Shown piece by piece: positions 1 through 12,794 of a stretch of 64,000 nucleotides of DNA. Made by a program: the position numbers and the translations under genes. The stretch is from Topomyia yanbarensis (lineage: Eukaryota > Arthropoda > Insecta > Diptera > Culicidae), in assembly GCF_030247195.1 (NCBI RefSeq), contig NC_080671.1:303130504-303194503 (forward strand). The letters are read 5' to 3'. The notes under the pieces were generated by a model that saw only the letters and a program-made list of their open reading frames with translations, ran no database searches and was not told the DNA's origin. Within the stretch, counting starts at the first letter, position 1. The number at the start of each line of letters is the position of its first letter.

Positions 1-1563
<1,563 letters not shown>

Positions 1564-1738
1564 GGCCATTAGAGCTCTCGCATGTATTTTTTTGCAAACG
1601 GGCAATAAGCATACTGTCAAAATTCACTGTGAGAGGGAATTCCAGACATATTGTAACTCACCGAGAACGGATATTACCATTTTATGAAAGAGAAAAGTTT
1701 TTTCTTTCGTCTACTGATGTGAGTTAGAATCGGTGAGT

Positions 1739-1983
1739 GATGGTAAACCATTACGGAATGTGCCAAAATTCCCTATGTAAAAAAATTGCCACAAATTTCT
1801 CCACCCCCCCCCCCCCCCCCCCCCCTCATTACGTAACAATTTCTTGAAAAAAGTTTTGTCTTCGGCAAAAACATGTTACGTAACGATCTAGCATACTCCC
1901 CTGCGCCATGTGTCACAATATGTTACAATTTATCGTACTCTCTCTTCCCCCTAAATACGATACGTAATTTATGAATGGTCCCA
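1739..1983. mobile_element. Degenerate small inverted-repeat element with poly-C tract
   Basis: The right end reads GTAATTTATGAATGGTCCC, and the body has the paired ACGTAAC motifs of the better preserved copy at 52604-52850. The left terminus is degraded. A 22-base run of C lies at 1804-1825. No coding capacity; it belongs to a non-autonomous family present twice in this window. Superfamily not assigned. Confidence 0.6.
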
Positions 1984-2386
1984 CAATATTGTTCAAATTT
2001 TCTAAAGAACAGCTGATAAGCAACAGTCAACGAAGAGTGCAAGCAAATCTAGAGTTTTTTCATTACATCATATCTAGCAGCTTGTAGTTGTGATATATTT
2101 TATGTGCTGTATTGCAACCGAGAGTGTAGATATGAGGTTTGGCATTGGAAAAACATACTAACTACAGTCGACTTGGAGAAACATCTAAGCTTTGGTATAC
2201 TATATGTGACATTTTGACTTAAGGTTAAATTTTAAATTAACATGTAAAGAGTTATTATTTTTTTCTATTATTTGTGGACGATAAAGAGTCAATGCTTGGC
2301 TTTTATTTGGCATAATTAACTCAGTTTGTTTACATTTGTTAGATATTACGTTTTGAATAATCGGTATAGAAATATCGTTTCGGACG

Positions 2387-2520
2387 AGCTGGGGCTTGAA
2401 AAATAGCACTATGTAACTTAGCATGTTTTGCTTCATACAAAAGCTTTCATCATAGACACCAAATCGATGTTACACATGAAGCAAAATACGCAGTTACTTT
2501 GCGAGCCCCAGTTCGAAAGC
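2387..2520. repeat. Short inverted repeat pair
   Basis: CGAGCTGGGGCTTG near 2388 and GCGAGCCCCAGTTCG near 2503 are inverted partners about 100 bp apart; the sequence between them has a further weakly matched AGCAAAA pair. No function inferred. Confidence 0.45.
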
Positions 2521-2523
2521 AAT

Positions 2524-3566
2524 TACTTAGTTAAGCTCAGCCGGAAATGAACCGGAGTTCTGGCTGGCTCCAGCTCGTATTGCGGCTCGTGACACAACCG
2601 ATCCCACTGAGACGTCCAAAAAATTGTTTCAAAATCGTTCAACACGGGTCCAATGATGGACGTTCGTTGAACGGTTATTTGGACGATGTCAAAATTGGTC
2701 CAACGAATGTCCTTCATTGGACGATTTTGAAACCAACCGTTCTTAGGGGGATTCTAGTTAGAATTAGAGAGCTCTAGTTAGAGTCCGGCCATGACGCGTT
2801 TGACGTAGCCAAACGAGCAGAAATCTGACGCATTTCTAATGTGAATACGTCAAATTTTATGTTCGTTTGAATACGTCATGACCTCTTGGCCACACTCTAA
2901 CTACACTGATAAAAAATCACACTATAAAACCAAAGAAAATTTAACATCATTTTCCAGTGCACTTGCCTGTTGAAAAGCAAATCAAATGATTTCTCTTCGA
3001 ATTTCACATAAACATCTATTAAAACCAGGTTCATGTGCTATTTCAAATTATTTTCATACTACATTGTCTTTTGGCGCCAGAGGTTAATATTGCTCTGGTG
3101 GGCTTTGTTATTCGTATATGTTTACCCTGCTCCAAAAATCTGTAGTTTAAGATGGTCAAAAATCCTCGTCTTGTAATATTACGGAGATAGCTCAATTGGA
3201 TAAAGTGTCAGTCCACTTAGTGTCAACGAAGCATTCTTCAGAAGGCGGCGAGAGCAAAATAATATTTCATCAATCGATAGAATTGAAATGTGAAGGGGAG
3301 GAGATTTTTTTCTCCAGCTAATATTTTATCCATCGCTAGACCTAAAATATGCATGCCACCATAAGAGTGAAGTCAAAAAAAGCCTACCTATCGAGCACAA
3401 TTGGAATCCATCTCTGATACCTCTGCAGCAAAGTTGGATTCTAATTTTGCTCGATAGGTCGACTTTTTTCGGCTTCAGTTAGAATCTAGTTAGAATCGGT
3501 TATGTCACTGGAGCCCGTATACGAACTGGAACCAGCCAGAATTCCAGTTCATTTCCGGCTGAACTT
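2524..3566. mobile_element. Non-autonomous inverted-repeat element, about 1.04 kb
   Basis: The ends are inverted relatives over roughly 80 bp. The left end has CAGCCGGAAATGAACCGG; the right end (about 3485-3566), read on the minus strand, has CAGCCGGAAATGAACTGG, and both continue with similar sequence. The outermost bases on the right read CTTTACTG. There is no transposase frame. The interior has a further inverted pair (2785-2900) and a tRNA-box-A-like string at 3188-3199 with no box B. I could not fix a target duplication, so boundaries and superfamily are uncertain. Confidence 0.6.
3366..3476 (+). repeat. Inverted repeat, left member
   Basis: About 110 bp from AGAGTGAAGTCAAAAAAAGC to CTTTTTTCGGCTTCA, matching 4010-4133 in reverse orientation. 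Each member is also a weak hairpin, with ACCTATCGAGCA near one end and TGCTCGATAGGT near the other. Confidence 0.7.
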
Positions 3567-4009
3567 TACTGGGTAGGCTGCGCACGCCGAACGAGGTGTA
3601 TGCAGGTGTGCATCAGCTGTCACTTTTCTTCGGTCAAACAAGAAGAAATGAAGAAGAAAACAGAAGCACGTGGTCCCATACTTCATTCTAGTAAACATTA
3701 TTTGCTCTTTTGCTATCTCGGACGCCATACTTATTTTTACCATGTGCTTACAAGCTTCGTTTCGATTGGTCGGTTTGTTGATTATGTGCTTCGCGGTCCT
3801 AGGCCGCCATGATTAATTTCACTAGCAACAAACCAACACACTCAAACATGACGAATGTGAACACCTATACTATAATGCATCTCGCACGCAGGCGAAGTCG
3901 ACATAAAGTTGACTTTTACTGTGAGCCGTGTTTACCAGCATTGCTTCACAGCTAATTGGCAGTGTTGGCTAAAGGCCTTAGTATAAAGGTACACAGAGTG
4001 TGCAGAAAG

Positions 4010-4133
4010 TGAAGCCGAAAAAAGTCTACTTATCGAACAAAATTAGAATCCAACTTTGCTGCAGAGGTATCAGAGATGGATTCCAATTGTGCTCTATATA
4101 TCTCTATGTATAGGCTTTTTTGACTTCACTCTT
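4010..4133 (-). repeat. Inverted repeat, right member
   Basis: Reverse-orientation copy of 3366-3476, about 530 bp away. It lies outside the right end of the 2524-3566 element, so the 110-bp unit is probably an independent small repeat. The 3567-4009 spacer has no recognisable gene. Confidence 0.7.
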
Positions 4134-4508
4134 TGCGCAACTGTTCTCTATAGACTGTGCTGTGCCCCAAACAACTCAATTTTTTTCCCTTACTTCGCGG
4201 AAGACCTCTCGTTTTGTTTTTGACAACACTAACAAATGCGAATGCGACGCACAATAAGTTAAATGAACTTATTCTTTGGGTTGTTTTATTTTTGCGTGAA
4301 GCAACCAGCCGGCAACAGTAAACAAATGCCGTTTTCGATTGCAATGCACCAGTGTAGTGGCTTATTTGACGTATAGGACACCACGCAGTTGCAATGTGTA
4401 TAGACATATATGTAGACGTGATGTGTACGATTCTCCATCTCATTTGGCAAAAATTCCACCCAATTTAACCTCAATCTTGCACTAACGCAACTGCACATAG
4501 ATTAGTTA

Positions 4509-4609
4509 AGTGGAGTGCACTGGTTTCGCACTTTCGAGCAGAAGTGTTAATGGAACATACCCAGTTCTCTGCACTTCTGCTCGTAAATGCAAATCCAGTG
4601 CACTCCACT
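4509..4609. repeat. Strong hairpin, 38-bp arms
   Basis: Arms 4509-4546 and 4572-4609 pair almost throughout, starting AGTGGAGTGCACTGG and ending CCAGTGCACTCCACT, with GAGCAGAAGTG opposite CACTTCTGCTC. The loop is 25 nt. It could be a small foldback or, less likely, a hairpin RNA precursor. Confidence 0.75.
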
Positions 4610-4683
4610 ACACTGGTGCACATCAATCGAAAAGCCCAAAAGAGAGCAGCCAAAAGTCAATCCGGTTGAGCTGGTGCTAGAAA

Positions 4684-4790
4684 AGTGACGCTGTGTACGC
4701 CCCCGAGGATGAATCGAACCTGCGTTCGTTACTAAAGAAATTAAGCAGTTTCTTAATGAACACTACAGTCATATTACCTATTAGTAGGAC
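4684..4790 (-). other. Possible tRNA-derived SINE fragment
   Basis: On the minus strand, GGTTCGATTC (4711-4720) resembles an RNA polymerase III box B and is followed by a GC-rich stretch. The expected box A upstream is not convincing and there is no cloverleaf, so this is not a functional tRNA. It may be a SINE relic. Confidence 0.25.
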
Positions 4791-4842
4791 CACAGGGAAC
4801 AGACAATAATTGTCTAATTATTGGACTAGAACAAAAATTATT

Positions 4843-6540
4843 TAAAAAACCTGTTTTAATCCACCCAGTGGTGTGATTGTGCCTTTCTCATTTATCCAAA
4901 GTATGACTCATTAGCTAGTTATTATATTCAATATAATAGGGATCTTTAGGGGTGTGCGGGTTAAGGCATATTCTGATGCAGATTAGTACCGTGAGTTAAT
5001 ATCTCAGTTCTTATTAAATTTTTAGGCCCGAAACTATCGAAAAAAACATTTTTTAGTCTGTTTCCTTTTAGGACAATAACACATCCAAACCCATGCGACT
5101 TGCACGACTCTATAGGTTGCCTTATCAGATCTACCATAGTTTGCAGATGAAACTTGGGATGGCAGGCTGCTAGCGGATTGACAAAGTACCAGATCATGCT
5201 GTGTGGGGTGTTGTCCCGGTTAACAATGAGGCGAACGAGATATTTGCAGATACGTCATTTAGTGGGACAACTGTCAGTTTGTTGGTTGAATTTAATTTGG
5301 TTTTTTTTAATTTAAAAATCAGAAAAGAATAATTAAGGTTTAAGAATGATACGAGTGCACTCGTAAGGACACCTGCTATCAACACATATGAAAAATTGGC
5401 ACAATTTTTCCAAATTAAAGATCCCTATTGTGGAAATGTGTACAGTCGTGATTCGCTGGTTGGGCCACACCTCTGTCCAACTAACGAATTTGATTGTTAG
5501 TTGGACCGACTGACAGATGTCAAAAACACTCCAAAGGAGACGTTAGTAGTATAATTGCATCTATTCACATCTCTAATAATTGTCAGATTGAATGTCAAAG
5601 TAAATTTGACATAAGATTTTGACGTTCAGATGCTTTTTAGTTGGACAATGGTCCAACTAGCGGAGGTCCAACTAAAAAGCGGTCCAGTTAAAAAGTGTCC
5701 AGCCAGCGAATCACGACTGTATTACGTTTTTACATTCTGATTGGTCACAAATGATATAGGCCTGCAAATTCAAATAATGTTGCACCCAGTTTAATATGTA
5801 TAACATCATTCAGACATCATGGCTTTGTCTGTTTATATGGGTATTTGCTGCGTGACCGAACTTTTCAACCCATAACTTCAAAACCGGAAATCGACTCAAC
5901 TAAAAATTCATCATATGGGAGAGTTATACCTTACATTTGAAACTAAGTTTGTGTAAATTGGTTCAGCCATCTCTGAGCAAGTTGAGTTTGAATGACACAG
6001 ACATAAATTCACAGCAGAGTTAAAAATATTCAACTTCATTGAATGAAAATTGATCATATTCAGCCGCATTCATTTTCAATATTCAGTGACGCAGCTGAAA
6101 ACGTCAAACGAACAAACCGCCCACTCATCCAAGCAGATTTTCATTCGTATCCGATTATTACACGAAGCGACCGTGCAGCAACGAATCAAACGGATCAAAG
6201 TAGGCCCTGGCACAATGAAAGCGATGATGATTGTTGTTTCATATGCTTTATCGGTATTTGAAAACAGTTTCCCAGATAATTATTGTAATGAATATATTGT
6301 ACAATATTCAACTGAATGACTTACATGGATATTTGAATGAATATTGTTTCTATTCACCGCGAGTCGAATCAGGTTCATTTTCAACCGTCAGAAAAGAGCT
6401 TCGATTATTTTTAACTCTGATTCACAGATATTTTTCGATCTCGCCGAACTGAATCGAGTTGTATATAACACTCGGCCAGATGCAAAAAAGTTGATTTTAA
6501 AGTAATTGCATAGCCCTTGTTTGTATGAGAAGGGCAAAAC
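4843..6540. repeat. Diverged copy of the 9-12 kb repeat family
   Basis: It opens with TTTTAATCCACCCAGTGGTG and TGTGCCTTTCTC, carries the characteristic AAACTAAGTTTGTGTAAATT and CCATCTCTGAG strings near 5940-5980, and closes with CGCCGAACTGAATCG and a GAGAAGGGCAAAA end near 6520-6540. These match, in order, landmarks of the tandem array at 8779-12440. A TA-flanked 277-bp element (5443-5719) sits inside it. No coding capacity. Confidence 0.6.
5443..5719. mobile_element. TA-flanked miniature element, 277 bp
   Basis: Perfect 17-bp terminal inverted repeats CAGTCGTGATTCGCTGG are flanked by TA on both sides (5441-5442 and 5720-5721). The interior repeats GTCCAACTA in both orientations. TA duplication and CAGT ends fit the Tc1/mariner superfamily by family knowledge; there is no transposase. 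Confidence 0.85.
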
Positions 6541-6617
6541 GTGTGTAAACTTTAAAATTGATAAAGTTAAAAATAAGTGTTTCACTGTTGCCATCTACGC
6601 AACGGTTTGCTACATGT

Positions 6618-7361
6618 GTTCACTGACGCAAATATACTTAAGAATTTCCTAAGTCGCAACTTATGAAGCTACACAATTTTAATTTCATTGAACGCTTATG
6701 CATTTCATAAGTTCGCCCTATGGAATTTATAGGCGTATGTAATGTTGTTCATAATCGTATTATTGCGCAAAGGTCATAATTTTACCATATGAAATCAGTG
6801 AAATTAGGCATTTTTGTAAGTGGATTGAATTTAATGTTCTTTTTTCAAATTTGGGGAAATGTAAGTAAATATTCTTCGTAACTCTTTGCTCCATATTTTA
6901 CATTACTTTCATAAGAAATGTATTGAATTTTCTCAAACTTTCAAGACATTTCCATTCACTTACTGCTTATTGGAAATATTATGAGACTTCACAAACTCAT
7001 CAAAACATCAAACTAGAGATAAATGCTCCTTATTCATGTGAATTAATTCGTTTAAATAAAAAAATATATGTTTTGAAATGAAAAATATGCTGAGTTAATA
7101 TTTTCTCGAACTAGCGCCATATGACAACATCTACAACAAATTTATATTCAAGCATGATGATTTACATAAGCACAGTCGCATGAAAGCTATAAAGATGGCT
7201 TAAAAATTTCATTAGCATTACTTATGAAAATTCTAAGTGACTCGATGGCCATTTTTTTCTCCGAGTCGTAAGTCAAACTTATGATTTTCATATGGGATAC
7301 TTGTGGCGCCGAATCATAAGTGATTCTTATGGAATTCATTAGTTATTTTATCTCGGTGTTT
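6618..7361. repeat. Diverged inverted-repeat element, about 740 bp
   Basis: The ends are imperfect inverted partners: CACTGA near 6618 with CTTAAGAATTTCCTAAG and ACTTATGA inboard, against the reverse of the right end near 7361 with CACCGAGATAAAAT and the same ACTTATGA spacing. AT-rich, non-coding. Boundaries approximate. Confidence 0.4.
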
Positions 7362-7364
7362 GAT

Positions 7365-7682
7365 AGTTGCACCACAGACTAACAGACATAACACTCGAAA
7401 ACAATGCTTCGCCCACTTTAACGGTCATTTTAAATATATTTGTAGTTGGGACTGTGGCCACATTTGAAATTATGGCGCCAATGACATATGAACAAGCATA
7501 AGGGAGATAGACCAAAAATTTGAAAAATTGTTCCCAAACCTGAGGGGTAACCCATCAGCAAATGAGTGTTTGTTACTGTGTATGAAAGGTGGAGCTAGTG
7601 TTCTGGGAAAATTGCGGGATCGATGTTTTTTGTGGGAATTCCCTCATAGTGTTATGTCTGTTAGTCTGTGGTTGCACTACAA
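7365..7682. repeat. Inverted pair of about 30 bp
   Basis: CACAGACTAACAGACATAAC (7372-7391) is matched in reverse near 7653-7672, with further matching on both sides. The 250-bp interior and the open frame running to 7890 show no recognisable protein feature. Confidence 0.65.
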
Positions 7683-7964
7683 CTGCATCGTATCAATCAT
7701 TGCGCTACCTACAAACGTTTGCCAACCTGGCTTGAAACAGCTGATTTATTCGGAATTTCAGCTGCGGGTGTTTACAGTTAAATGTTTGTTATCTGGAGAG
7801 ACACAACGTACAATGTCTTCTATAAGAGATAAATTACTTCCACAGACACGGTTCATTTGGAAAAATAATGACATGCTTATTACATTTTAATATTTCGGCA
7901 TAAGAGTTAATCGTCCTTTATGGATTCTACATAACTTCGGTTGTACTAACATTGTTCATCCATC

Positions 7965-7970
7965 TTTATT
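7965..7970 (-). terminator. Polyadenylation signal of mRpL49
   Basis: AATAAA on the minus strand, about 55 nt beyond the mL49 stop codon. It is the only canonical signal close downstream. Confidence 0.7.
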
Positions 7971-8022
7971 TCAAATGTTCTGGGCATCCACTCGGTTTTT
8001 TCTACATTACGAACATTGTCGA

Positions 8023-8629
8023 TTACAATCCCTTACTCAGGAGAAACTGCTCAACAATCGTAACAAAATCTCCTTTCAGTTCAATCTGAGCGTTCATTTC
8101 GTTCACCCGGGTAACAATCTGTTTATTCAATTTACTTTCAATTAAATACCTCAACTCAGCCTCCAACTGCCATATATCTCCGTCAATACGTCTCACTGCA
8201 GTAATAATACGTTGTCCCCGATAGCTTCGTCTCAGATATACTGGGAGCATATGGTTTTTAGTGCGAGCTACAAAATACTTAAGTCCCGGGTCAGGGCTGG
8301 CAGGCTTCCAGCCTGAAGGATACGAGCTTCTAGCAATTGGAGCTGGAACGACGCGAGGTGCAATAAGTCGTTCTACGTATTTCCATTCAGGAGAATTCTT
8401 AACGACTTCTACTTCCGGAAATTGGTCTATATTTTCCAAGGGTTCCGATGCCCGGAATGAAGACATGCGTAAGCCATCCAGCACCTTAAATGACGGACAA
8501 TTTACATATAAAATCGAACAAACAATTCATAAAACTTACCGATACATTCCGAAGTAATTGTTTATTATTTAAACAAGATAATAAAGGTTTATTGTTGAAA
8601 AAATTTGAAGCTAATGCTCGGCTAAACAT
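8023..8629 (-). CDS. mRpL49: Mitochondrial ribosomal protein mL49
   Basis: Component of the mitochondrial large ribosomal subunit, needed for translation of mitochondrially encoded proteins. Two exons: 8629-8540 (30 codons, ATG at 8629) and 8484-8023, joined in phase 0 across a 55-nt intron (8539-8485) with GTAAGT donor and TTTAAG acceptor. The product is 183 residues, close to other animal mL49 proteins. Exon 1 encodes a basic, hydroxylated leader (MFSRALASNFFNNKPLL) typical of a mitochondrial targeting peptide. Exon 2 carries the IMG2/mL49 family core: SYPSGWKPA, LKYFVARTKNHMLPVY, RRIDGDIWQLEAEL and the C-terminal IELKGDF and FLLSKGL. The frame is clean and the splice sites canonical, so it is probably functional. 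No promoter motif was recognised upstream. The gene is isolated among repeats. Confidence 0.93.
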
Positions 8630-8778
8630 TTTAGCAGATTATTTTGGTTTTGTAGTCCTAGGTTTACTATATCATAACGCAAGCCGTCAAGGAATTATGC
8701 AATGTGTAACCTATGTAACACATAACTATCTTAGCTGTTTATCGAAGATTCGAACCAATCCTTAGGACAGAGTAATTA

Positions 8779-11700
8779 AAAACCTATTTTAATCCACCTA
8801 GCGGTGCAATTGTGCCTTTCTCAATCATGGATCACGAGAATGTGTGCGTTGTTTATATTCATTAAAAGCTTTTAAATGCATATATTACATTTTATTATTA
8901 TACATCACATGACAACTATATACAAGAAAATAAATCATTATTCGAGTTCTAAAATTTTGAAAAAGAAAAAACAGCCACGGTAATATTGAACTGAAATACC
9001 TTTCTATTGAGAAAGGCAAAAAGGTGCGAAATCGTCAGTCCCAAAAAGTCGATTTTTACAAAAAAATTTTTTTCGAGATAACATAAAATCTCGACGTTTC
9101 ATGCATTTTACAGATGTTTGGCATCAAAAATACGAATTCGATTTCTGAAATTTCATGAGGTCCCCCCTTTGAAAAAAAATTTGAGTTCCGGCTTATATGG
9201 GAATTTCATATGTGACCGGACGGTTTAGTCTATATGTCCGGAACCATATAAGCGATCCGTATGAAATTTTATAGACATCTATGGGGATATTATAGCTATC
9301 ATTTATGACTAAGCTTGTGAAAATCGGCCCAACCATTTCAGGGAAACTGATGTGAGTTCGTAAATTTTGAAAGATGGCCGCTTTTCCCGGGCACTTCCGG
9401 AACCGTCTATGGTGGTCAATGTAGTCAACGAAAGTTTGGTTGGCCGTTGGTGACCTAGAACAGCAAATTTAAGTTGTTTGAGAGACATTTTAGCGAAATT
9501 TTTACCTTTTTTGCTTTCATCGGAGTATCGGTTTGAATCACAATTTGCTATGTGATCGCACGCCACAACCTGTAACTCCGGAACCGGAAGTCGGATCGGG
9601 ATGAAATTAAATAGCCATTTACGGGGACGCAACATCTTTCATTTGAGACTAAGTTTGGTTGATTCGGTCTAGCCACCTCCGAGAAACCGATGTGACTGTT
9701 AGTCTGAATTTGGATACTTCCGCCGGGGCTTCCGGAACCGATGATGGTGGCCAATGTGGCCAAATAGACTTTGAATGGATGTTAGTGACCTAATACTACA
9801 AATCGAAGCAGTTGTGGTCATATTTTGGAAAAAATTTCACCTTTATACATTCATTGCAGAATTTCTTAAAATCGACATTTTCTGCGTGTTCGTACTCATC
9901 ACCCTGTAATTCCGGAACCGGAAGTCGGATCCATTAGAAATTCAATAGCAGCCTATGGGAACGTTGCACCTTTCATTTGGGACTAAGTTTGTAAAAATCG
10001 GTTCATCCATCTCTGAGAAAAGTGAGTGAGATTGTGTTCGCGTACACACACACAGACGCACATACACACACACATACATACACACACACATACATACACA
10101 CACAGACATTTGCCGAACTCGACGAACTGAATCGAATGGTATATGTCACTCGGCCCTCCGGGCCTCCGTTAAAAAGTCGGTTTTCAGAGCAATTGCAATA
10201 CCTTTCTATTGAGAAAGGCAAAAAGGTGCGAAATCGGCAAAGTCCCAAGTCGATTTTGATAAAAAAAATTTTTCGAGATAACATAAAATCTCGACGTTTC
10301 ATGCATTTTAAAGATGTTTGGCATCAAAAATACGAATTCGATTTCTGAAATTTCATGGGGTCCCCCCTTTGAAAAAAAAATTAGAGTTCCGACTTATATG
10401 GGAATTTCATATGTGACCGGACGATTTAGTCTATATTTCCGGACCCATATAAGCGATCCGTACGAAATTTTATATACATCTGTGGGGATATTATAGCTAT
10501 CATTTGGGACTAAGCTTGTGAAAATCGGCCCAACCATTTTCGAGAAACTGATGTGAGTTCGTAAATTTTGAAAGATGGCCGCTTTTCCCGGGCACTTCCG
10601 GAACCGTCTATGGTGGTCAATGTAGTCAACGAAAGTTTGGTTGGCCGTCGGTGACCTAGAACAGCAAATTCAAGTTGTTTGAGAGACATTTTAGCGAAAT
10701 TTTTACCTTTTTTGCTTCCATCGGAGTATAGGTTTGAATCACAATTTGCTATGTGATCGCACGCCACAGCCCGTAACTCCGGAACCGGAAATCGGATCGG
10801 GATGAAATTAAATAGCCATTTACAGGGACGCAATACCTTTCATTTGAGACTAAGTTTAACCGAATCGGTCTAGCCATCTCCGAGAAACCGATGTGACTGT
10901 TATTCTGAATTTAGATACTTCCGCCGGGGCTTCTGGAACCGATGATGGTGGCCAATGTGACCAAAGAGACTTTGAATGGCTGTTAATGACCTAGTACTAC
11001 AAATCGAAGCAGTTGTGGTCACATTTTGGAAAAATTTTCACCATTATACATTCATTGCAGAATTTCTTAAAATCGACATTTTCTGCGTGATCGTACTCAT
11101 CACCCTGTAATTCCGGAACCGGAAGTCGGATCCATTAGAAATTCAATAGCAGCCTATGGGAACGTTGCACCTTTCATTTGGGACTAAGTTTGTAAAAATC
11201 GGTTCATCCATCTCTGAGAAAAGTGAGTGAGATTGTGTTCGCGTACACACACACAGACGCACATACACACACACATACATACATACACACACATACATAC
11301 ACACACACAGACATTTGCCGAACTCGACGAACTGAAAAATACGAATTCGATTTTTGAAATTTCATGGGGTCCCCCCTTTGAAAAAAATTTTGAGTTCCGG
11401 CTTATATGGGAATTTCATGTGTGACCGGACCGTTCAGTCTATATTTCCGGAACCATACAAGCGATCCGTGCGAAATTTTACAGACATCTGTGGGGATAAT
11501 GGAGCTATCATTTGGGACTAAGTTTGTGAAAATCGGCCCAACCATTTCCGAGAAACTGATATGAGTTTGCTAGTTATGAAAGATGGCCGCTTTTCCCGGG
11601 CACTTCCGGAACCGTCTATGGTGGTCAATGTAGTCAACGAAAGTTTGTTTGGCCGTCGGTGACCTAGAACTGCAAAGTTAAGTTATTTGAGAGACATTTT

Positions 11701-12440
11701 AGCGAAATTTTTACCTTTTTTGCTTTCATCGGAGTATCGGTTTGAATCACAATTTGCTATGTGATCGCACGCCACAACCCGTAACTCCGGAACCGGAAGT
11801 CGGTTGGGGATAAAATTTAATAGCCATTTACGGGGACGCAATACCTTTCATTTGAGGTCAAGTTTAGTCGAATCGGTCTAGCCATCTCCGAGAAACCGAT
11901 GTGACTGTTACTCTGAATTTGGATACTTCCGCCGGGGCTTCCGGAACCGATGATGGTGGCCAATGTGACCAAAGAGACTTTGAATGGCTGTTAATGACCT
12001 AGTACTACAAATCGAAGCAGTTGTGGTCACATTTTGGAAAAATTTTCACCATTATACATTCATTGCAGAATTTCTTAAAATCGACGTTTTCTGCGTGATC
12101 GTACTCATCACCCTGTAATTCCGGAACCGGAAGTCGGATCCATTAGAAATTCAATAGCAGCCTATGGGAACGTTGCACCTTTCATTTGGGACTAAGTTTG
12201 TAAAAATCGGTTCATCCATCTCTGAGAAAAGTGAGTGAGATTGTGTTCGCGTACACACACACAGACGCACATACACACACACATACATACACACACACAT
12301 ACATACACACACACAGACATTTGCCGAACTCGACGAACTGAATCGAATGGTATATGTCACTCGGCCCTCCGGGCCTCCGTTAAAAAGTCGGTTTTCAGAG
12401 CAATTGCAATACCTTTCTATTGAGAAAGGCAAAAAGAGGC
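8779..12440. repeat. Tandem array of a 1.2-kb repeat (three units)
   Basis: The landmark CCTTTCTATTGAGAAAGGC occurs at 8999, 10201 and 12412. Unit A is 8999-10200 (1,202 bp) and unit B 10201 to about 11334. Unit C, about 11335-12411, lacks roughly 193 bp at the B/C junction, where ACTGA runs directly into AAAATACGAATTC. Each unit holds three diverged sub-repeats sharing CCGGAACCGGAAGTCGG and TTTCATTTGGGACTAAG, plus a CA-rich tract. The left edge (8785-8830) has TTTTAATCCACCTAGCGGTG and GCCTTTCTCAAT, inverted with the ATTGAGAAAGGC that closes the units. The open frames across it are not convincing genes. Confidence 0.88.
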
Positions 12441-12540
12441 GACAATCTTGCCCGAAGACTATGTTTTAATATAAAGACACGCGGAGAGTAAAACAATGAA
12501 TTTAGCTACACGGTTTACTAATGTGGTTTTCGTTTGAAGC

Positions 12541-12622
12541 GAAACTGAGTCAGTTCCTAACCCCAACTGCTGTCAAAATGTATGAACTGACAGCAGTTGG
12601 GGTTAGAACCTGACTCAGTTTC
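12541..12622. repeat. Near-perfect hairpin, 35-bp arms, 12-nt loop
   Basis: Arms 12541-12575 and 12588-12622 run from GAAACTGAGTCAG to CTGACTCAGTTTC, with CTAACCCCAACTGCTGTCA facing TGACAGCAGTTGGGGTTAG. Only about two internal positions mismatch. It stands alone between the tandem array and the foldback at 12795. Confidence 0.85.
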
Positions 12623-12794
12623 AGGTTCAAGCGAAATCGCCATAAGTTGTTTTGTCGGTTAGTTTTGGCCACCAGGAGTTTTGTGAAAACAATGAGTTAT
12701 TTATTGTTTTAATGAATGCTTAACGATTTTTTTGAGAATAGTTCGCAAAATACTAAATCAAGCAACTCCAAAACGCATTGATTCATGTAACAAT

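Noticed and set aside
3183..3230. tRNA-like string TAGCTCAATTGG at 3188-3199
   Set aside because: It resembles box A, but there is no box B or cloverleaf downstream.
7528..7890. 120-codon plus-strand frame
   Set aside because: It overlaps one arm of an inverted repeat, starts at a non-distinct point and has no recognisable motif.
9309..10833. Two similar 107-codon minus-strand frames (9309-9635 and 10510-10833)
   Set aside because: They occupy the same position in tandem units A and B, so similarity comes from the recent duplication; the matching region of unit C appears interrupted and no domain is visible.
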